NCBI GenBank assembly: GCA_041394265.1
Contig: JAWKIO010000006.1
Coordinates: forward strand, 186,001 to 250,000
DNA length: 64,000 bases
Direction: 5' to 3'
From: Acidimicrobiales bacterium
GTDB lineage: Bacteria > Actinomycetota > Acidimicrobiia > Acidimicrobiales > SZUA-35
Positions 7,529-16,027 of this stretch are shown here, one piece after another. How positions within the stretch are numbered: the first letter of the stretch is position 1; every line of letters begins with the position of its first letter. The notes below the pieces were generated by a model. It was given only the letters and a program-made list of their open reading frames with translations. It had not been told where the DNA came from and made no database searches. Position numbers and translations under genes: made by a program.

Positions 7529-8740
7529 ATGCCAGTCACGCACATCGATCTCCACGACCATCGCAGCTTCGCCGGCGGGCAGCCCCACGAGGCGTTCGAC
7601 TGGCTGCGAACCAACGATCCGGTCCACCGGCACGCCGAACCGGCCGACGAAGGCCCCGGCTTCTGGGCCCTCACCCGCTACGACGACGTGAAAGAGGTCG
7701 GCCGCGACGCCGAGCGCTTCTCGTCGTCGCCCACCATCATGATGGCCGACTCGGCCAACGACGCATCCGACGGCGAGCACATCATGATGCTCATGGCCGA
7801 TCCACCGGTGCACACTCGCATGCGCCGACTCCTCAGCCGGGAGTTCACACCGAAGTCCGCCCAGCTCCTGGCACCGCGGGTGGCCGAACTCGCCACCCAG
7901 ATCGTCGACGCCGTCGTCGCCAAGGGCACCGGCGAGTTCGATCTCGTCACCGAGCTGGCCGGCGAGATGCCGAGCTTCGTCATCGCCGAGATCCTCGGGA
8001 TCCCCCTCGAGGATGGCCGCTCGCTGTACCACCTCACCGAGGCCTTGCACTCCTCGCGAGAAGCGATCGGGATCGAGGCCCAGCAGGCGGCGTTCGCCCA
8101 GATGTTCGCCTACTCCCAGCAGGTCTTCGCCGACCGGATCGCCAACCCCACCGACGACCTGTCGTCCGTGCTCGCCTCGGCCGAGCTGCACGGCCGCCCC
8201 ACCGACGAGCTCGACTTCTTCCTGTGGTTCCTGCTCCTGGTCGACGCCGGGGGCGACACCACACGCAACCTCGTCGGCGCGGGAATGCATGCACTGTTCG
8301 AACATCCCGACCAGCTGGCGCTGCTGCGTTCCGATCCCGAGCGGCTGATGCCGAGCGCCATCGAGGAGCTGCTGCGTTTCGTGAGCCCGGTCATCCACAT
8401 GCGCCGGACCGCCACCGTCGACACCCAGATTCGCGGCGTCGACATCGCCGAAGGCGACAAGGTGATCATGTTCTACGGCGCCGCGAATCGAGATCCCGAG
8501 GTCTTCGATCGACCGCACGAACTCGACATCACCCGCTCGCCCAACCCGCACGTTGCATTCGGTGGTGGAGGACCCCACTTCTGCCTCGGCGCTCACCTGG
8601 CCCGCATCGAAATCGCGGCGCTGTTGCACGAGGTCATCAACCGACTCCCCGACCTCGCACCCAGTGGCGAGCCCTCCTGGATGGCGTCCAACTTCATCTA
8701 CGGTCCCACCAGCCTCCCGGTGACGTTCTCCACCATTTGA
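7529..8740 (+). CDS. cytochrome P450
   Basis: Heme monooxygenase, 403 aa, soluble bacterial type with no membrane anchor. I-helix oxygen-binding motif AGGDTT at residues 240-245, ExxR at 280-283 (EELLR), and heme loop FGGGGPHFCLG with ligand Cys352. The N-terminal half has the bacterial DPPVHTRMRRLLSREFTP block at about 91-108. The overall pattern resembles steroid/fatty-acid hydroxylating actinobacterial CYPs, but the substrate cannot be read. No ferredoxin or reductase lies nearby. A two-gene ABC exporter begins 31 nt downstream, so export or handling of a lipophilic product is possible (inference). Confidence 0.93.
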   Translation: MPVTHIDLHDHRSFAGGQPHEAFDWLRTNDPVHRHAEPADEGPGFWALTRYDDVKEVGRDAERFSSSPTIMMADSANDASDGEHIMMLMADPPVHTRMRRLLSREFTPKSAQLLAPRVAELATQIVDAVVAKGTGEFDLVTELAGEMPSFVIAEILGIPLEDGRSLYHLTEALHSSREAIGIEAQQAAFAQMFAYSQQVFADRIANPTDDLSSVLASAELHGRPTDELDFFLWFLLLVDAGGDTTRNLVGAGMHALFEHPDQLALLRSDPERLMPSAIEELLRFVSPVIHMRRTATVDTQIRGVDIAEGDKVIMFYGAANRDPEVFDRPHELDITRSPNPHVAFGGGGPHFCLGAHLARIEIAALLHEVINRLPDLAPSGEPSWMASNFIYGPTSLPVTFSTI

Positions 8741-8770
8741 GAATTCCGCGATCCTGCCGATAGCACCTGG

Positions 8771-9817
8771 GTGACCCATCACCCAGCCCAACCCGCTGCC
8801 GACCGACCCGAACTGATCGCCAACGTGGCCGGCGTCAGCCGCTGGTTCGGCGAGGTGCAGGCCCTCACGAACCTCACGATCGAGGTGCCGAAGGGCGCCA
8901 TCACCGTGCTGCTCGGCCCGAACGGCGCAGGCAAGACCACGGCGATTCGCATGATCACCGGTGCGCTGGCGCCGCAGGAAGGCACCGTCGAAGTCTTCGG
9001 CCTCGACCCGGCTCGATCCCGGGGCGAAGAGGTCCGCCGACGCTGCGGCGTCGTCTCGGCCAAGCCCTCGCTCTACGACCGGCTCGACGGCTGGGACAAC
9101 CTTCGCTACGCCGCCGAGCTGTACGGACTAGGCCGGGGTTCGAACGCCGACCGCCGTATCGCGGAGGCCGCCCACCAGTTCGGCATCGACGCTGCCCTCG
9201 ATCACCAGGTTGGCGGCTATTCGACCGGGATGAAGACCCGGCTCGCGCTGGCCCGATCGGTCCTGCACGACCCCGACCTCCTACTGCTCGACGAGCCAAC
9301 GTCGGGACTCGACCCCGAGTCGGCGATGGCGGTGCTCGAGCTCATCCGCACGATGACCGGCGAGGGCCGCACCGTGCTGATGTGCACCCACCTGTTGCTC
9401 GAGGCCGAGGGGCTCGCCGATCAGGTCGTGGTGATGCAGCACGGCACGAGCCTGCTGTGGGGCGCCCCCGATCAACTTGCCCGCCAGTTCTGGCCGAAGC
9501 AGGTCGTGCGGATCGGCGCAACCGACGGCGCCGATCTCGACGTGCTCGCCCGAATGAACGGCGTCAGCAACTACGAACGCTCGGCGTCGGTCGCCTCGCT
9601 CGAGGTCGACCACCTTGACCGGGTGCCCCAACTCGTCGCCGACCTCGTCCGCCGTGGCGTGGCGATCACCAACGTCAGCCCCTTCACCCCCACGCTCGAA
9701 GACCTGTACTTCGCGGTGCGCCGCCAGAGCGGCTCGACCGTCGACGAGATTCCACCACCCGGCGGCTCGACGGGGCGACCCGTCCGCCGGTCCGCTGCTT
9801 CGGAGATGGCACGATGA
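8771..9817 (+). CDS. ABC exporter ATP-binding subunit
   Basis: Drives an ABC-2 type exporter with the permease that follows; 348 aa. Walker A GPNGAGKT at 49-56, signature YSTGMKTRLALARS, Walker B LLLLDEPTSGLD and a switch His in CTHLLLEAEG. After the ATPase (about residue 235) comes a C-terminal domain of the daunorubicin/NatA exporter type. GTG start at 8771, the only start before the conserved NVAGVSRWFG block. The stop overlaps the next ATG by 4 bp, so the two subunits are coupled. Substrate unknown. Confidence 0.92.
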   Translation: MTHHPAQPAADRPELIANVAGVSRWFGEVQALTNLTIEVPKGAITVLLGPNGAGKTTAIRMITGALAPQEGTVEVFGLDPARSRGEEVRRRCGVVSAKPSLYDRLDGWDNLRYAAELYGLGRGSNADRRIAEAAHQFGIDAALDHQVGGYSTGMKTRLALARSVLHDPDLLLLDEPTSGLDPESAMAVLELIRTMTGEGRTVLMCTHLLLEAEGLADQVVVMQHGTSLLWGAPDQLARQFWPKQVVRIGATDGADLDVLARMNGVSNYERSASVASLEVDHLDRVPQLVADLVRRGVAITNVSPFTPTLEDLYFAVRRQSGSTVDEIPPPGGSTGRPVRRSAASEMAR

Positions 9818-10692
9818 CCACGATCGACCCCACCACGGCGCCGCTCGGCACGTCCGACCGAGAGCGCTTCGATCGCAGCCGGATGCTCACCGTGGCCCGA
9901 ACCGACCTCAAGCAGCTGATCCAGGCGCGGGACTTCTGGTTCCCGATGATCCTGCTCGGCAGCTTCTTCTTCGTCCTGATTCCGGCCTTCCTGCTGCTCT
10001 CGATCACCCAGATCGGATCGGTCGAGACCGTGGCCAAGGTGTCGGAATCGCTCGACATGCTTCCCCCAGCGGCGCAAGCCCAGATCGTCGGCGATTCGCC
10101 GGAGGGCCGCACCGGCTACGCGCTTGCGGTGTACCTGTTCGCACCGATCGCGGTGATCGTGCCCCTCACGATCTCGACGGCGGTCGGCGCCTCGACGATC
10201 GTCGGCGAGCGCGAACGCGGCACCGGCGAGTTCCTCGCCCACTCCCCCGCCAGTGCCAAGGAGATCTACATCGGCAAGCTGATCGCCAGCCTGATCCCCG
10301 GCTACGTCACGACCGCCGTGGGCTTCGGCCTGTATTCGCTGATCGTGAACCTCACCGTCGGACCCGAGGTCGGCGGATGGTTCTTCCCGACCTTCCAATG
10401 GTGGGTGATGATCCTCTGGGTGCTGCCACCGTTCCTGGCGATCTGTCTGTCGCTGGTCCTGCGGCTGTCGGCCAAGGTGAAGTCGACGGCGGCAGCCCAG
10501 CAGGCGTCGGGCCTGGTCAGCTTGCCGCTGATCATGATCGCCTACAGCCAGTCCACCGGCATCTTGCTCGGTGCCGGCAACATGCCCTACTTCGTCGGCG
10601 GGATCGCCTGGGTGGTTGCCCTCTTTAGCCTGCACCGAGGCGTGCGCTCGGTGACCCGATCACGCCTCCTCGGGGTGGCCGGCGGCATCTAG
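9814..10692 (+). CDS. ABC-2 family permease subunit
   Basis: Membrane partner of the preceding ATPase, 292 aa with about six hydrophobic segments. A soluble N-terminus of about 40 residues precedes the first helix (FPMILLGSFFFVLIPAFLL). The cytoplasmic motif GERERGTGEFLAHSPAS is the conserved ABC-2 coupling-helix region, and ISTAVGASTIVGERE precedes it. Its last 33 bp overlap the 3' end of the convergent Thr-rich protein gene. The exporter could serve drugs, lipids or the P450 product; nothing in the sequence decides. Confidence 0.9.
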   Translation: MTTIDPTTAPLGTSDRERFDRSRMLTVARTDLKQLIQARDFWFPMILLGSFFFVLIPAFLLLSITQIGSVETVAKVSESLDMLPPAAQAQIVGDSPEGRTGYALAVYLFAPIAVIVPLTISTAVGASTIVGERERGTGEFLAHSPASAKEIYIGKLIASLIPGYVTTAVGFGLYSLIVNLTVGPEVGGWFFPTFQWWVMILWVLPPFLAICLSLVLRLSAKVKSTAAAQQASGLVSLPLIMIAYSQSTGILLGAGNMPYFVGGIAWVVALFSLHRGVRSVTRSRLLGVAGGI

Positions 10693-11667
10693 TTTCGAGG
10701 CGCTGCCCGCGGTCGTCACGCCGAGGGCGACCAACACTGCGCCGAGGAGCACGACGCCGAGCCCCATGCCGGTGAACGAGAGGGATCCCGGTCCCGAGGT
10801 CGGTGCCGCCGGCGACATGCGGTCGGGAAGCTCCGGGCCGGCGGGGATCGGATCACCGACCCCGAACGGATCGCCAAGATCGGTGCCCGCCGTGGTGGTG
10901 GGCCCGACGGTCGAGCCACCTTCGGGCACGAGCGTCGGCTCGGTCGTGCTGCTCGGTGCAGCGGTGGTCGACGGCACGGTGGTCGACGGCACGGTGGTCG
11001 ACGGCACGGTGGTCGCTAGCAGGGTCGTCAAGGGCACGGTCGTCAGTGGCACCGTCGTGGGGGTCGCCGTCGACGGTGGGAGCGACGTCGAGGCGGGGAT
11101 CGTTGGCGCCACCGTGGTCGACGTCACAGGGGTGGTCGGCACGAGGCTCGTGGTCGTGCTCGGAGCCGTCGTCGTCGGCAGTGTGGTGGGCACCTGCGTG
11201 GTCGGCGCCGACGAGGGCGTGAGGCAGAAGGTCGAGACCCACACCGAGTTCGGCCCCGGCGTGGATGCCCGGTGGTACGCCGTCAGCGACGAGAACGGTG
11301 CCGGTGCAACGAACGTGCCGTAGGTGATGTCGTTGACCGAGACGACACCGTCGACGAGATCGTGCGACACGATCCCGGCGACCTCGACGATCTCGGTCTG
11401 CTGGCCGGACGGGTCGGTCTCGGCCCGCTCGGGATACGAGTCGGCGGTGACGAGCATCGCGTCATACACACCGGCCGGCAGGGTGACGCCGAACGACAGC
11501 GTGTCCGACGACGGGGTCGTGCCACTGATGAAGCGGATACTTCGCCCGGTACACACCTGACCCGACGTCGCCCCGGCCGAGCCAGGAGCAACCAACGAGG
11601 TCGTCAGGGCCGCCAGTCCGGCGACACCGAGCAACCGACCAACCGGGTGCGAGCGCATGGTGAGCAT
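10660..11667 (-). CDS. secreted Thr-rich surface protein with LSFTG-like C-terminal anchor
   Basis: No known family recognised; 335 aa. A signal peptide (about 1-33, ending APGSAGATS) is followed by a folded domain of about 110 residues containing three cysteines (QVCTGRSIRF...STFCLTP). Residues about 150-255 are a Thr/Pro/Ser/Val stalk with repeated VPSTT units. The C-terminus has LSFTG, then a hydrophobic helix (GLGVVLLGAVLVALGV) and a short tail. LxxTG followed by a helix recalls sortase signals, but the tail is not clearly basic, so plain membrane anchoring is equally possible. Likely heavily O-glycosylated (inference). Convergent with the ABC permease and overlapping it by 33 bp. Confidence 0.75.
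   Translation of the reverse strand: MLTMRSHPVGRLLGVAGLAALTTSLVAPGSAGATSGQVCTGRSIRFISGTTPSSDTLSFGVTLPAGVYDAMLVTADSYPERAETDPSGQQTEIVEVAGIVSHDLVDGVVSVNDITYGTFVAPAPFSSLTAYHRASTPGPNSVWVSTFCLTPSSAPTTQVPTTLPTTTAPSTTTSLVPTTPVTSTTVAPTIPASTSLPPSTATPTTVPLTTVPLTTLLATTVPSTTVPSTTVPSTTAAPSSTTEPTLVPEGGSTVGPTTTAGTDLGDPFGVGDPIPAGPELPDRMSPAAPTSGPGSLSFTGMGLGVVLLGAVLVALGVTTAGSASKLDAAGHPEEA
10963..11022. repeat. 15-bp tandem repeat encoding VPSTT units
   Basis: Unit GGTGGTCGACGGCAC occurs three times exactly (10963-10977, 10978-10992, 10993-11007), followed by a degenerate copy. It encodes the stalk of the surface protein and may vary in length. Confidence 0.8.
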
Positions 11668-11755
11668 GCGCGGAGTTTCGGCACCGACCCCGCCACTAGT
11701 GCCAACGGCGCGTCAAGAACGGTGGGCCTACCGGCTCATTTCGACCGAACAGTGG

Positions 11756-12499
11756 TCAGAGTTCCGCCAGAATTTCGTCAGGGATGTCGGCGTTGGAGAA
11801 GACGTCCTGCACGTCGTCATGATCGTCGAGCGCATCGACGAGCTTGAGCATGGCGTTCGCACCGGCGACATCGCTGATGGGCACGGTGTTGGTGGGCACC
11901 ATCGAGTTGTCCTCCTCGAGCACCTCGATGCCCGCGTCGTCGAACGCGGCACGCAGCGGGTGGAGGTTGCTGGGCTCGCAGATCACTTCCCAGTGCTCGT
12001 CGAGGTCCTGCACGTCTTCGGCCCCGGCGTCGAGGCCGACCAACATGACGTCTTCCTCGGACGCGGACTTGGCCACCTTGATGGTGCCCTTGCGCTCGAA
12101 CTGCCAGGCAACGGCGCCCGGTTCCGCCAGCGATCCACCGTTCTTCGACAGCAGCGAGCGGAGCTCGGACCCGGTGCGATTGCGGTTGTCGGAAAGGACT
12201 TCGATCAGCAGGGCCACACCGCCGGGGGCATAGCCCTCGTAGGTGATCGACTCGTAGTTGACGCCTTCGAGTTCACCGGTGCCCCGCTTGACGGCCCGGT
12301 CGATGGTGTCGATCGGCACCGAAGCGTTGCGGGCCTTCTGGTACATCGTTCGCAACGTGGCGTTGGTGTCGAGATCGCCGCCTCCCTGACGAGCGGCCAC
12401 CTCGACCTGCTTGATCAGCTTGGCGAAGAGCTTGCCCCGCTTGGCATCGGCAGCACCCTTCTTGTGCTTGATCGTTGCCCATTTGGAGTGGCCTGACAT
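11756..12499 (-). CDS. yebC: YebC/PmpR family regulator
   Basis: 247 aa, full family length. The N-terminus MSGHSKWATIKHKKGAADAK is diagnostic, followed by GGDLDTNATLR and the YEGYAPGG block. The family has been described as DNA-binding regulators and, for TACO1/YebC members, as factors helping ribosomes through difficult sequences. It sits between pdxT and ruvC, its usual actinobacterial neighbourhood, although here three other genes intervene before ruvC. Translation is leadered: GAGGTGA lies just before the ATG, and TAGACT at 12546-12551, overlapping the pdxT stop, could be its own -10. Confidence 0.95.
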   Translation of the reverse strand: MSGHSKWATIKHKKGAADAKRGKLFAKLIKQVEVAARQGGGDLDTNATLRTMYQKARNASVPIDTIDRAVKRGTGELEGVNYESITYEGYAPGGVALLIEVLSDNRNRTGSELRSLLSKNGGSLAEPGAVAWQFERKGTIKVAKSASEEDVMLVGLDAGAEDVQDLDEHWEVICEPSNLHPLRAAFDDAGIEVLEEDNSMVPTNTVPISDVAGANAMLKLVDALDDHDDVQDVFSNADIPDEILAEL

Positions 12500-12548
12500 T
12501 GCTCACCTCGGCTGGAGAAAGTGTGGGAGAACAGGGTGGGAGTGGAGT

Positions 12549-13127
12549 CTAGATGGAGTCGACGAAGAGCCGGTGCAAGCGGTCGTCGTCGGTGAGTTCC
12601 GGGTGGAACGAGCTGGCGAGGATCGCACCTTCGCGCACCAGCACCGGCGTGTCGCGGGCGACGGCGAGCACCTCGACGTCGGGTCCGACTCGAGTGACCA
12701 CCGGAGCTCGGATGAACACGGCGGTGAACGGACCGCCGTCGACACCGGTGACGTCGAGGTCGGCCTCGAAGGAGTCGATCTGGCGGCCGTACCCGTTGCG
12801 GCGAACGGTGAGGTCGATGGCGCCGAACGACGCCTGACCGGCGATGCCGTCGAGCACCTCGACCGCCAGCAGGATCATCCCGGCACAGGTACCGAAGGCC
12901 GGCATCCCGCTCGCCAGACGATCGGCGAGCGGTGTGAGCAAGCCCTGGGTGACGAGCAGCTTCGACATGGTCGATGACTCCCCGCCGGGAAGGACGAGCG
13001 CGTCGACCGTGTCGAGCTGGGCCGGCGTACGGACCTCGGTGGCCTCGACGCCGACCCGGCGCAACGTTTCGATGTGCCGGGCGAAGGCGCCTTGCAGCGC
13101 CAACACACCGACGACTGGTGAACTCAC
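12549..13127 (-). CDS. pdxT: PdxT, glutaminase subunit of PLP synthase
   Basis: Hydrolyses glutamine and passes ammonia to PdxS for pyridoxal 5'-phosphate synthesis; 192 aa. Seen: VVGVLALQGAF at the N-terminus, PGGESSTM oxyanion strand, nucleophile Cys in GTCAGMI at about residue 80, and the His-x-Glu of the triad in SSFHPELT. The GTG at 13127 overlaps the pdxS stop by 4 bp (GTGA), fixing the start; the longer open frame to 13448 lies inside pdxS. Confidence 0.96.
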   Translation of the reverse strand: MSSPVVGVLALQGAFARHIETLRRVGVEATEVRTPAQLDTVDALVLPGGESSTMSKLLVTQGLLTPLADRLASGMPAFGTCAGMILLAVEVLDGIAGQASFGAIDLTVRRNGYGRQIDSFEADLDVTGVDGGPFTAVFIRAPVVTRVGPDVEVLAVARDTPVLVREGAILASSFHPELTDDDRLHRLFVDSI

Positions 13128-14011
13128 CAGCCGCGTTCGGCGAACTTGAGCGTGTCGTCCATGCCGATGCCGGTCATCGGCGCACCGAGGCCCCGGCTGA
13201 CCTTCGCCAACACGTCGGCGTCGCGGAAGTTGGTGGTGGCCTCGACGATGGCCCGGGCACGAGGCGCCGGATCGTCGGACTTGAAGATGCCCGAGCCGAC
13301 GAACACGGCCTCGGCCCCGAGCTGCATGGCCAGGGCGGCGTCGGCCGGCGTGGCGATGCCACCGGCACAGAACAGCGGAACCTGGAGCTTGCCCGTCTCG
13401 GCGATCTCCTGCACCAGCGGCAGCGGAGCCTGCAGGCGCTTGGCCCACTCGAACAGCTCGGCTTCGTCGGCCTGGGTGATCTTGCGGATGTCGCCGGTGA
13501 TGCTGCGGAGGTGGCGAACGGCCTCAACGATGTTGCCGGTGCCGGCCTCGCCCTTCGAGCGGATCATGCAGGCGCCCTCGGAGATACGACGCAGGGCCTC
13601 GCCGAGGTTGGTGGCGCCACACACGAACGGCACGGTGAAGGCGAATTTGTCGATGTGGTGGGTCTCGTCGGCCGGGGTGAGGACCTCGGACTCGTCGATG
13701 TAGTCGACACCGAGGGCCTGGAGGATCTGGGCCTCGACGAAGTGACCGATACGAGCCTTGGCCATGACCGGGATGGTGCAGACCTCTTGGATCCCCTGGA
13801 TCATCTCCGGGTCGCTCATCCGTGACACGCCGCCGTCGCGACGGATGTCGGCCGGCACACGCTCGAGTGCCATGACGGCGGTGGCGCCGGCATCCTCGGC
13901 GATCTTGGCCTGCTCGGGATTGACGACGTCCATGATGACGCCACCCTTGAGCATCTCGGCCAGGCCACGGTTGACTCGGACGTTTGCGTTGGTGGAAGAA
14001 GACTCGCTCAT
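13124..14011 (-). CDS. pdxS: PdxS, PLP synthase catalytic subunit
   Basis: Builds PLP from ribose 5-phosphate, glyceraldehyde 3-phosphate and ammonia; 295 aa, standard length. Conserved blocks: GGVIMDVVNPEQAKIAEDAG, ERVPADIR, AKARIGHFVEAQIL (catalytic Lys) and IRSKGEAGTGN (second Lys). ATG at 14011 is preceded by TAGACT at 7 nt, so the mRNA is probably leaderless. Forms a two-gene unit with pdxT and is insulated from the upstream gene by a strong terminator hairpin. Confidence 0.97.
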   Translation of the reverse strand: MSESSSTNANVRVNRGLAEMLKGGVIMDVVNPEQAKIAEDAGATAVMALERVPADIRRDGGVSRMSDPEMIQGIQEVCTIPVMAKARIGHFVEAQILQALGVDYIDESEVLTPADETHHIDKFAFTVPFVCGATNLGEALRRISEGACMIRSKGEAGTGNIVEAVRHLRSITGDIRKITQADEAELFEWAKRLQAPLPLVQEIAETGKLQVPLFCAGGIATPADAALAMQLGAEAVFVGSGIFKSDDPAPRARAIVEATTNFRDADVLAKVSRGLGAPMTGIGMDDTLKFAERGW

Positions 14012-14018
14012 GGCGTCG

Positions 14019-14024
14019 AGTCTA
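14019..14024 (-). promoter_or_regulatory. -10 box of leaderless pdxS-pdxT transcript
   Basis: TAGACT on the minus strand, 7 nt before the pdxS ATG, with no Shine-Dalgarno in between. Confidence 0.55.
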
Positions 14025-14097
14025 CGAGTGGCCCCCAATGTGGCGTCTCGCCCGCAGGCCACTTTGTCCCCCGCACCTCACGCACCCCAACCCACCC

Positions 14098-14160
14098 AAA
14101 AAGTGACGCAACTTTGGAGAGTTGACACCGCTCAGCGGCATGAACTCTCCAAAGTTGCGT
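14098..14160 (-). terminator. strong intrinsic terminator with 18-bp perfect stem
   Basis: Arms 14106-14123 and 14143-14160 are perfect inverted repeats (ACGCAACTTTGGAGAGTT and its complement) around a 19-nt loop that itself contains a CCGCT/AGCGG mini-stem. Read on the minus strand the stem is followed by CACTTTTTGG (14097-14105), giving the U-tract. It lies 10 nt after the DUF3048 gene stop and ends that unit before pdxS. Unusually long and AT-richer than its surroundings. Confidence 0.75.
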
Positions 14161-14170
14161 GGGGTGGAGG

Positions 14171-15235
14171 CTACGGGAGGGTGACGTTGCCCTCTTCGGG
14201 GAACAGGACCCAGGTCTGGCCGGGGGTCAGGAGGATGGGATCGCCGTTGTTGTCGACCAACTCGGGCTGCGACGTTGCACTGTCGCGGGACCAGGTGCCT
14301 TCGATCAGGTGGCCGTCGGTGAGCACGATCACCGGTCCGGTGCCGACCGATTCGAGTTCGGCGGAGCCGGCGTCGGCCGGGCTGATCGAGTAGTCCACGA
14401 TCATGATCACCACGTTGGCCGGGGCCAGCTGGTCGCCGAGCACCGTGGTGTGCGGGCGCCCATCCTGGGTGCGCAGCCAACCGCCCCGACTGGCGTCCCA
14501 GGTGTGTGTGACCGTCGGGGTGCCCCGATAGTCGATCGTGACCGGACCGCTGATCTCGACCGCATCGGCCGACAGCTCGTCGCCCGGACCGCGGAACTCG
14601 AACCAGGGCGCCGGCGGCTCGGCATCGTCGGGAGCGAACGCAAAGAGGTCGGGCGTGTTGACGTAGAGGTTGTGCGGCGCCCGACGCGAGCTGTCGCGGA
14701 AGTACACCGACCGGCTCATGGCCGTGACCTCGACGATGGGCAACGAGCGCAGACGTTGTGCGACGTAATCGTTGCCACCCGACGAGGCGTAGAGCGGGGT
14801 GTTGAACCCGCTCACCAGGTCGAAGTCGGACGTGCGGCTCGAGCGAACCGGGCCGACCGGTGACGGCTGATTGGTGTGGAACACTGCCGCAAAGCGGGTG
14901 ACGCCCTCGGTCAGCATCTCGAACACCAAGTCGGCCTGGTCGAGGCCGGTCTGGGGCCGAGCCTCGGGGAAGTTGTCGATCTTCACGATCAACGCCGGAC
15001 CGGTCAGCTCCTCGTCGACCGGCAGGCCGGTGAGCGGTGCAAACGGACCCGACGGTGCGGCGTCCATGGTCGTGGTGGTGGCCGCCTCGGTGGTCGTGGT
15101 GGTCTCGGCGGGCGGTGCCGTGGTCGTGGTCGTCACCTCGTCGGCGGCGTCGCTCGAACCGCCACTGCAGGCCGCAGCGGTCAGGGCGAACACGACCGCG
15201 GCCGCGAGAGAGGAACGGAAGGGCGTGCGGGGCAT
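14171..15235 (-). CDS. DUF3048 (YerB-like) lipoprotein
   Basis: Exported lipoprotein, 354 aa. Signal peptide with lipobox ending TAAAC (Cys about residue 23), then a Thr-rich linker (about 30-62) and a DUF3048 domain: FAPLTGLPVDEE opening, IVKIDNFPEARPQTGLDQADLVFE, AVFHTNQPSPVGPVRSSR. Function of the family is unknown; some members are linked to the cell wall. The ATG at 15235 shares one base with the stop of the upstream M48-like gene (TGATG), so the two are translated together. A strong terminator follows. Confidence 0.88.
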   Translation of the reverse strand: MPRTPFRSSLAAAVVFALTAAACSGGSSDAADEVTTTTTAPPAETTTTTEAATTTTMDAAPSGPFAPLTGLPVDEELTGPALIVKIDNFPEARPQTGLDQADLVFEMLTEGVTRFAAVFHTNQPSPVGPVRSSRTSDFDLVSGFNTPLYASSGGNDYVAQRLRSLPIVEVTAMSRSVYFRDSSRRAPHNLYVNTPDLFAFAPDDAEPPAPWFEFRGPGDELSADAVEISGPVTIDYRGTPTVTHTWDASRGGWLRTQDGRPHTTVLGDQLAPANVVIMIVDYSISPADAGSAELESVGTGPVIVLTDGHLIEGTWSRDSATSQPELVDNNGDPILLTPGQTWVLFPEEGNVTLP

Positions 15236-15966
15236 CAGATCTCCTCGAGGACGTCGATGCGAAGGTCGAGCGGGTGGGATGGGACCAATGCGGTCGGATG
15301 CGGCACGAGCCACAGGTGAGCGTTGCTCGGCGTTGCACAGGAGGGCTGGAGCGACCCTGACCGAAGGGTGGCGAATGCCGATGCCAACGCCGGTGGGTAG
15401 CGAGTAACCCCGACGGCGGCTTGATCGGCGAGCAAGTCACGGTCCTCGTCGAACAGCGCCGTCGAGCGACCGACGACGAACGACGAGAACGGCTTGAGCA
15501 CACCGCTCGAGCACCGGTCGACCAGCGACGCGACCTCGGTCCCGAGCTCGGCGTCGCCGTCCTTGGCTCGCACCAACAGCTCGGCGACGACACCCTCGAG
15601 TTGCATCCGGTCGAGCGCTTCGACCAGGCCCTGGGTGATGACGAGCGTGACCCCGCTCGGATCGGCGACGGTCATCGCATTGCGGGCTGCGTCGTCGAGC
15701 ACGATCACCTCGGGTTCGACGACACCCGTGGACAGGCTGAGGCCCTCGACCAGGTTGACCAGGCGGGCATGCGCCATCTCGTTCGGCGGCCGACCGTTGA
15801 TCGCCGACAATACGTTGGCGGCGGGCTGCTTGGTCGTGGGGAACACGAGCACCGCAGCGACCACGATGGCGACGACGATCCCGATGAACCACGGCCAACC
15901 CAGGAGGAGCAACAGCACGACCAGCGGAATCGCAAGCGCCAGCGCCACGACGCCGGTGATCGTCAA
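15235..15966 (-). CDS. M48/HtpX-like membrane protein without catalytic residues
   Basis: About 243 aa. Two N-terminal membrane helices (about 3-42) are followed by an HtpX-like domain: GLSLSTGVVEPEVIVLDDAARNAMT and LVITQGLVEALDRMQLEGVVAEL align with the M48 fold. Where M48 peptidases have HExxH this protein has AELLV, and the later ExxAD zinc-ligand region reads DLLADQAAV, so all metal ligands appear lost. It is probably a non-proteolytic scaffold (inference). TTG at 15966 is the conventional start; a CTG at 15999 with GGAGG 7 nt upstream gives an N-terminus more like HtpX (HLRSILLTITG). Coupled to the DUF3048 lipoprotein. Confidence 0.7.
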   Translation of the reverse strand: MTITGVVALALAIPLVVLLLLLGWPWFIGIVVAIVVAAVLVFPTTKQPAANVLSAINGRPPNEMAHARLVNLVEGLSLSTGVVEPEVIVLDDAARNAMTVADPSGVTLVITQGLVEALDRMQLEGVVAELLVRAKDGDAELGTEVASLVDRCSSGVLKPFSSFVVGRSTALFDEDRDLLADQAAVGVTRYPPALASAFATLRSGSLQPSCATPSNAHLWLVPHPTALVPSHPLDLRIDVLEEI

Positions 15967-16027
15967 CAGAATGGAACGCAGGTGCGGATTGGAAGTCAGC
16001 GGGATGCCTCCAGAGCGGAACCGGGCC

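Noticed and set aside
7460..8791. 443-codon minus-strand frame opposite the P450
   Set aside because: P450 motifs are unambiguous on the plus strand; the antisense product shows no recognisable domain.
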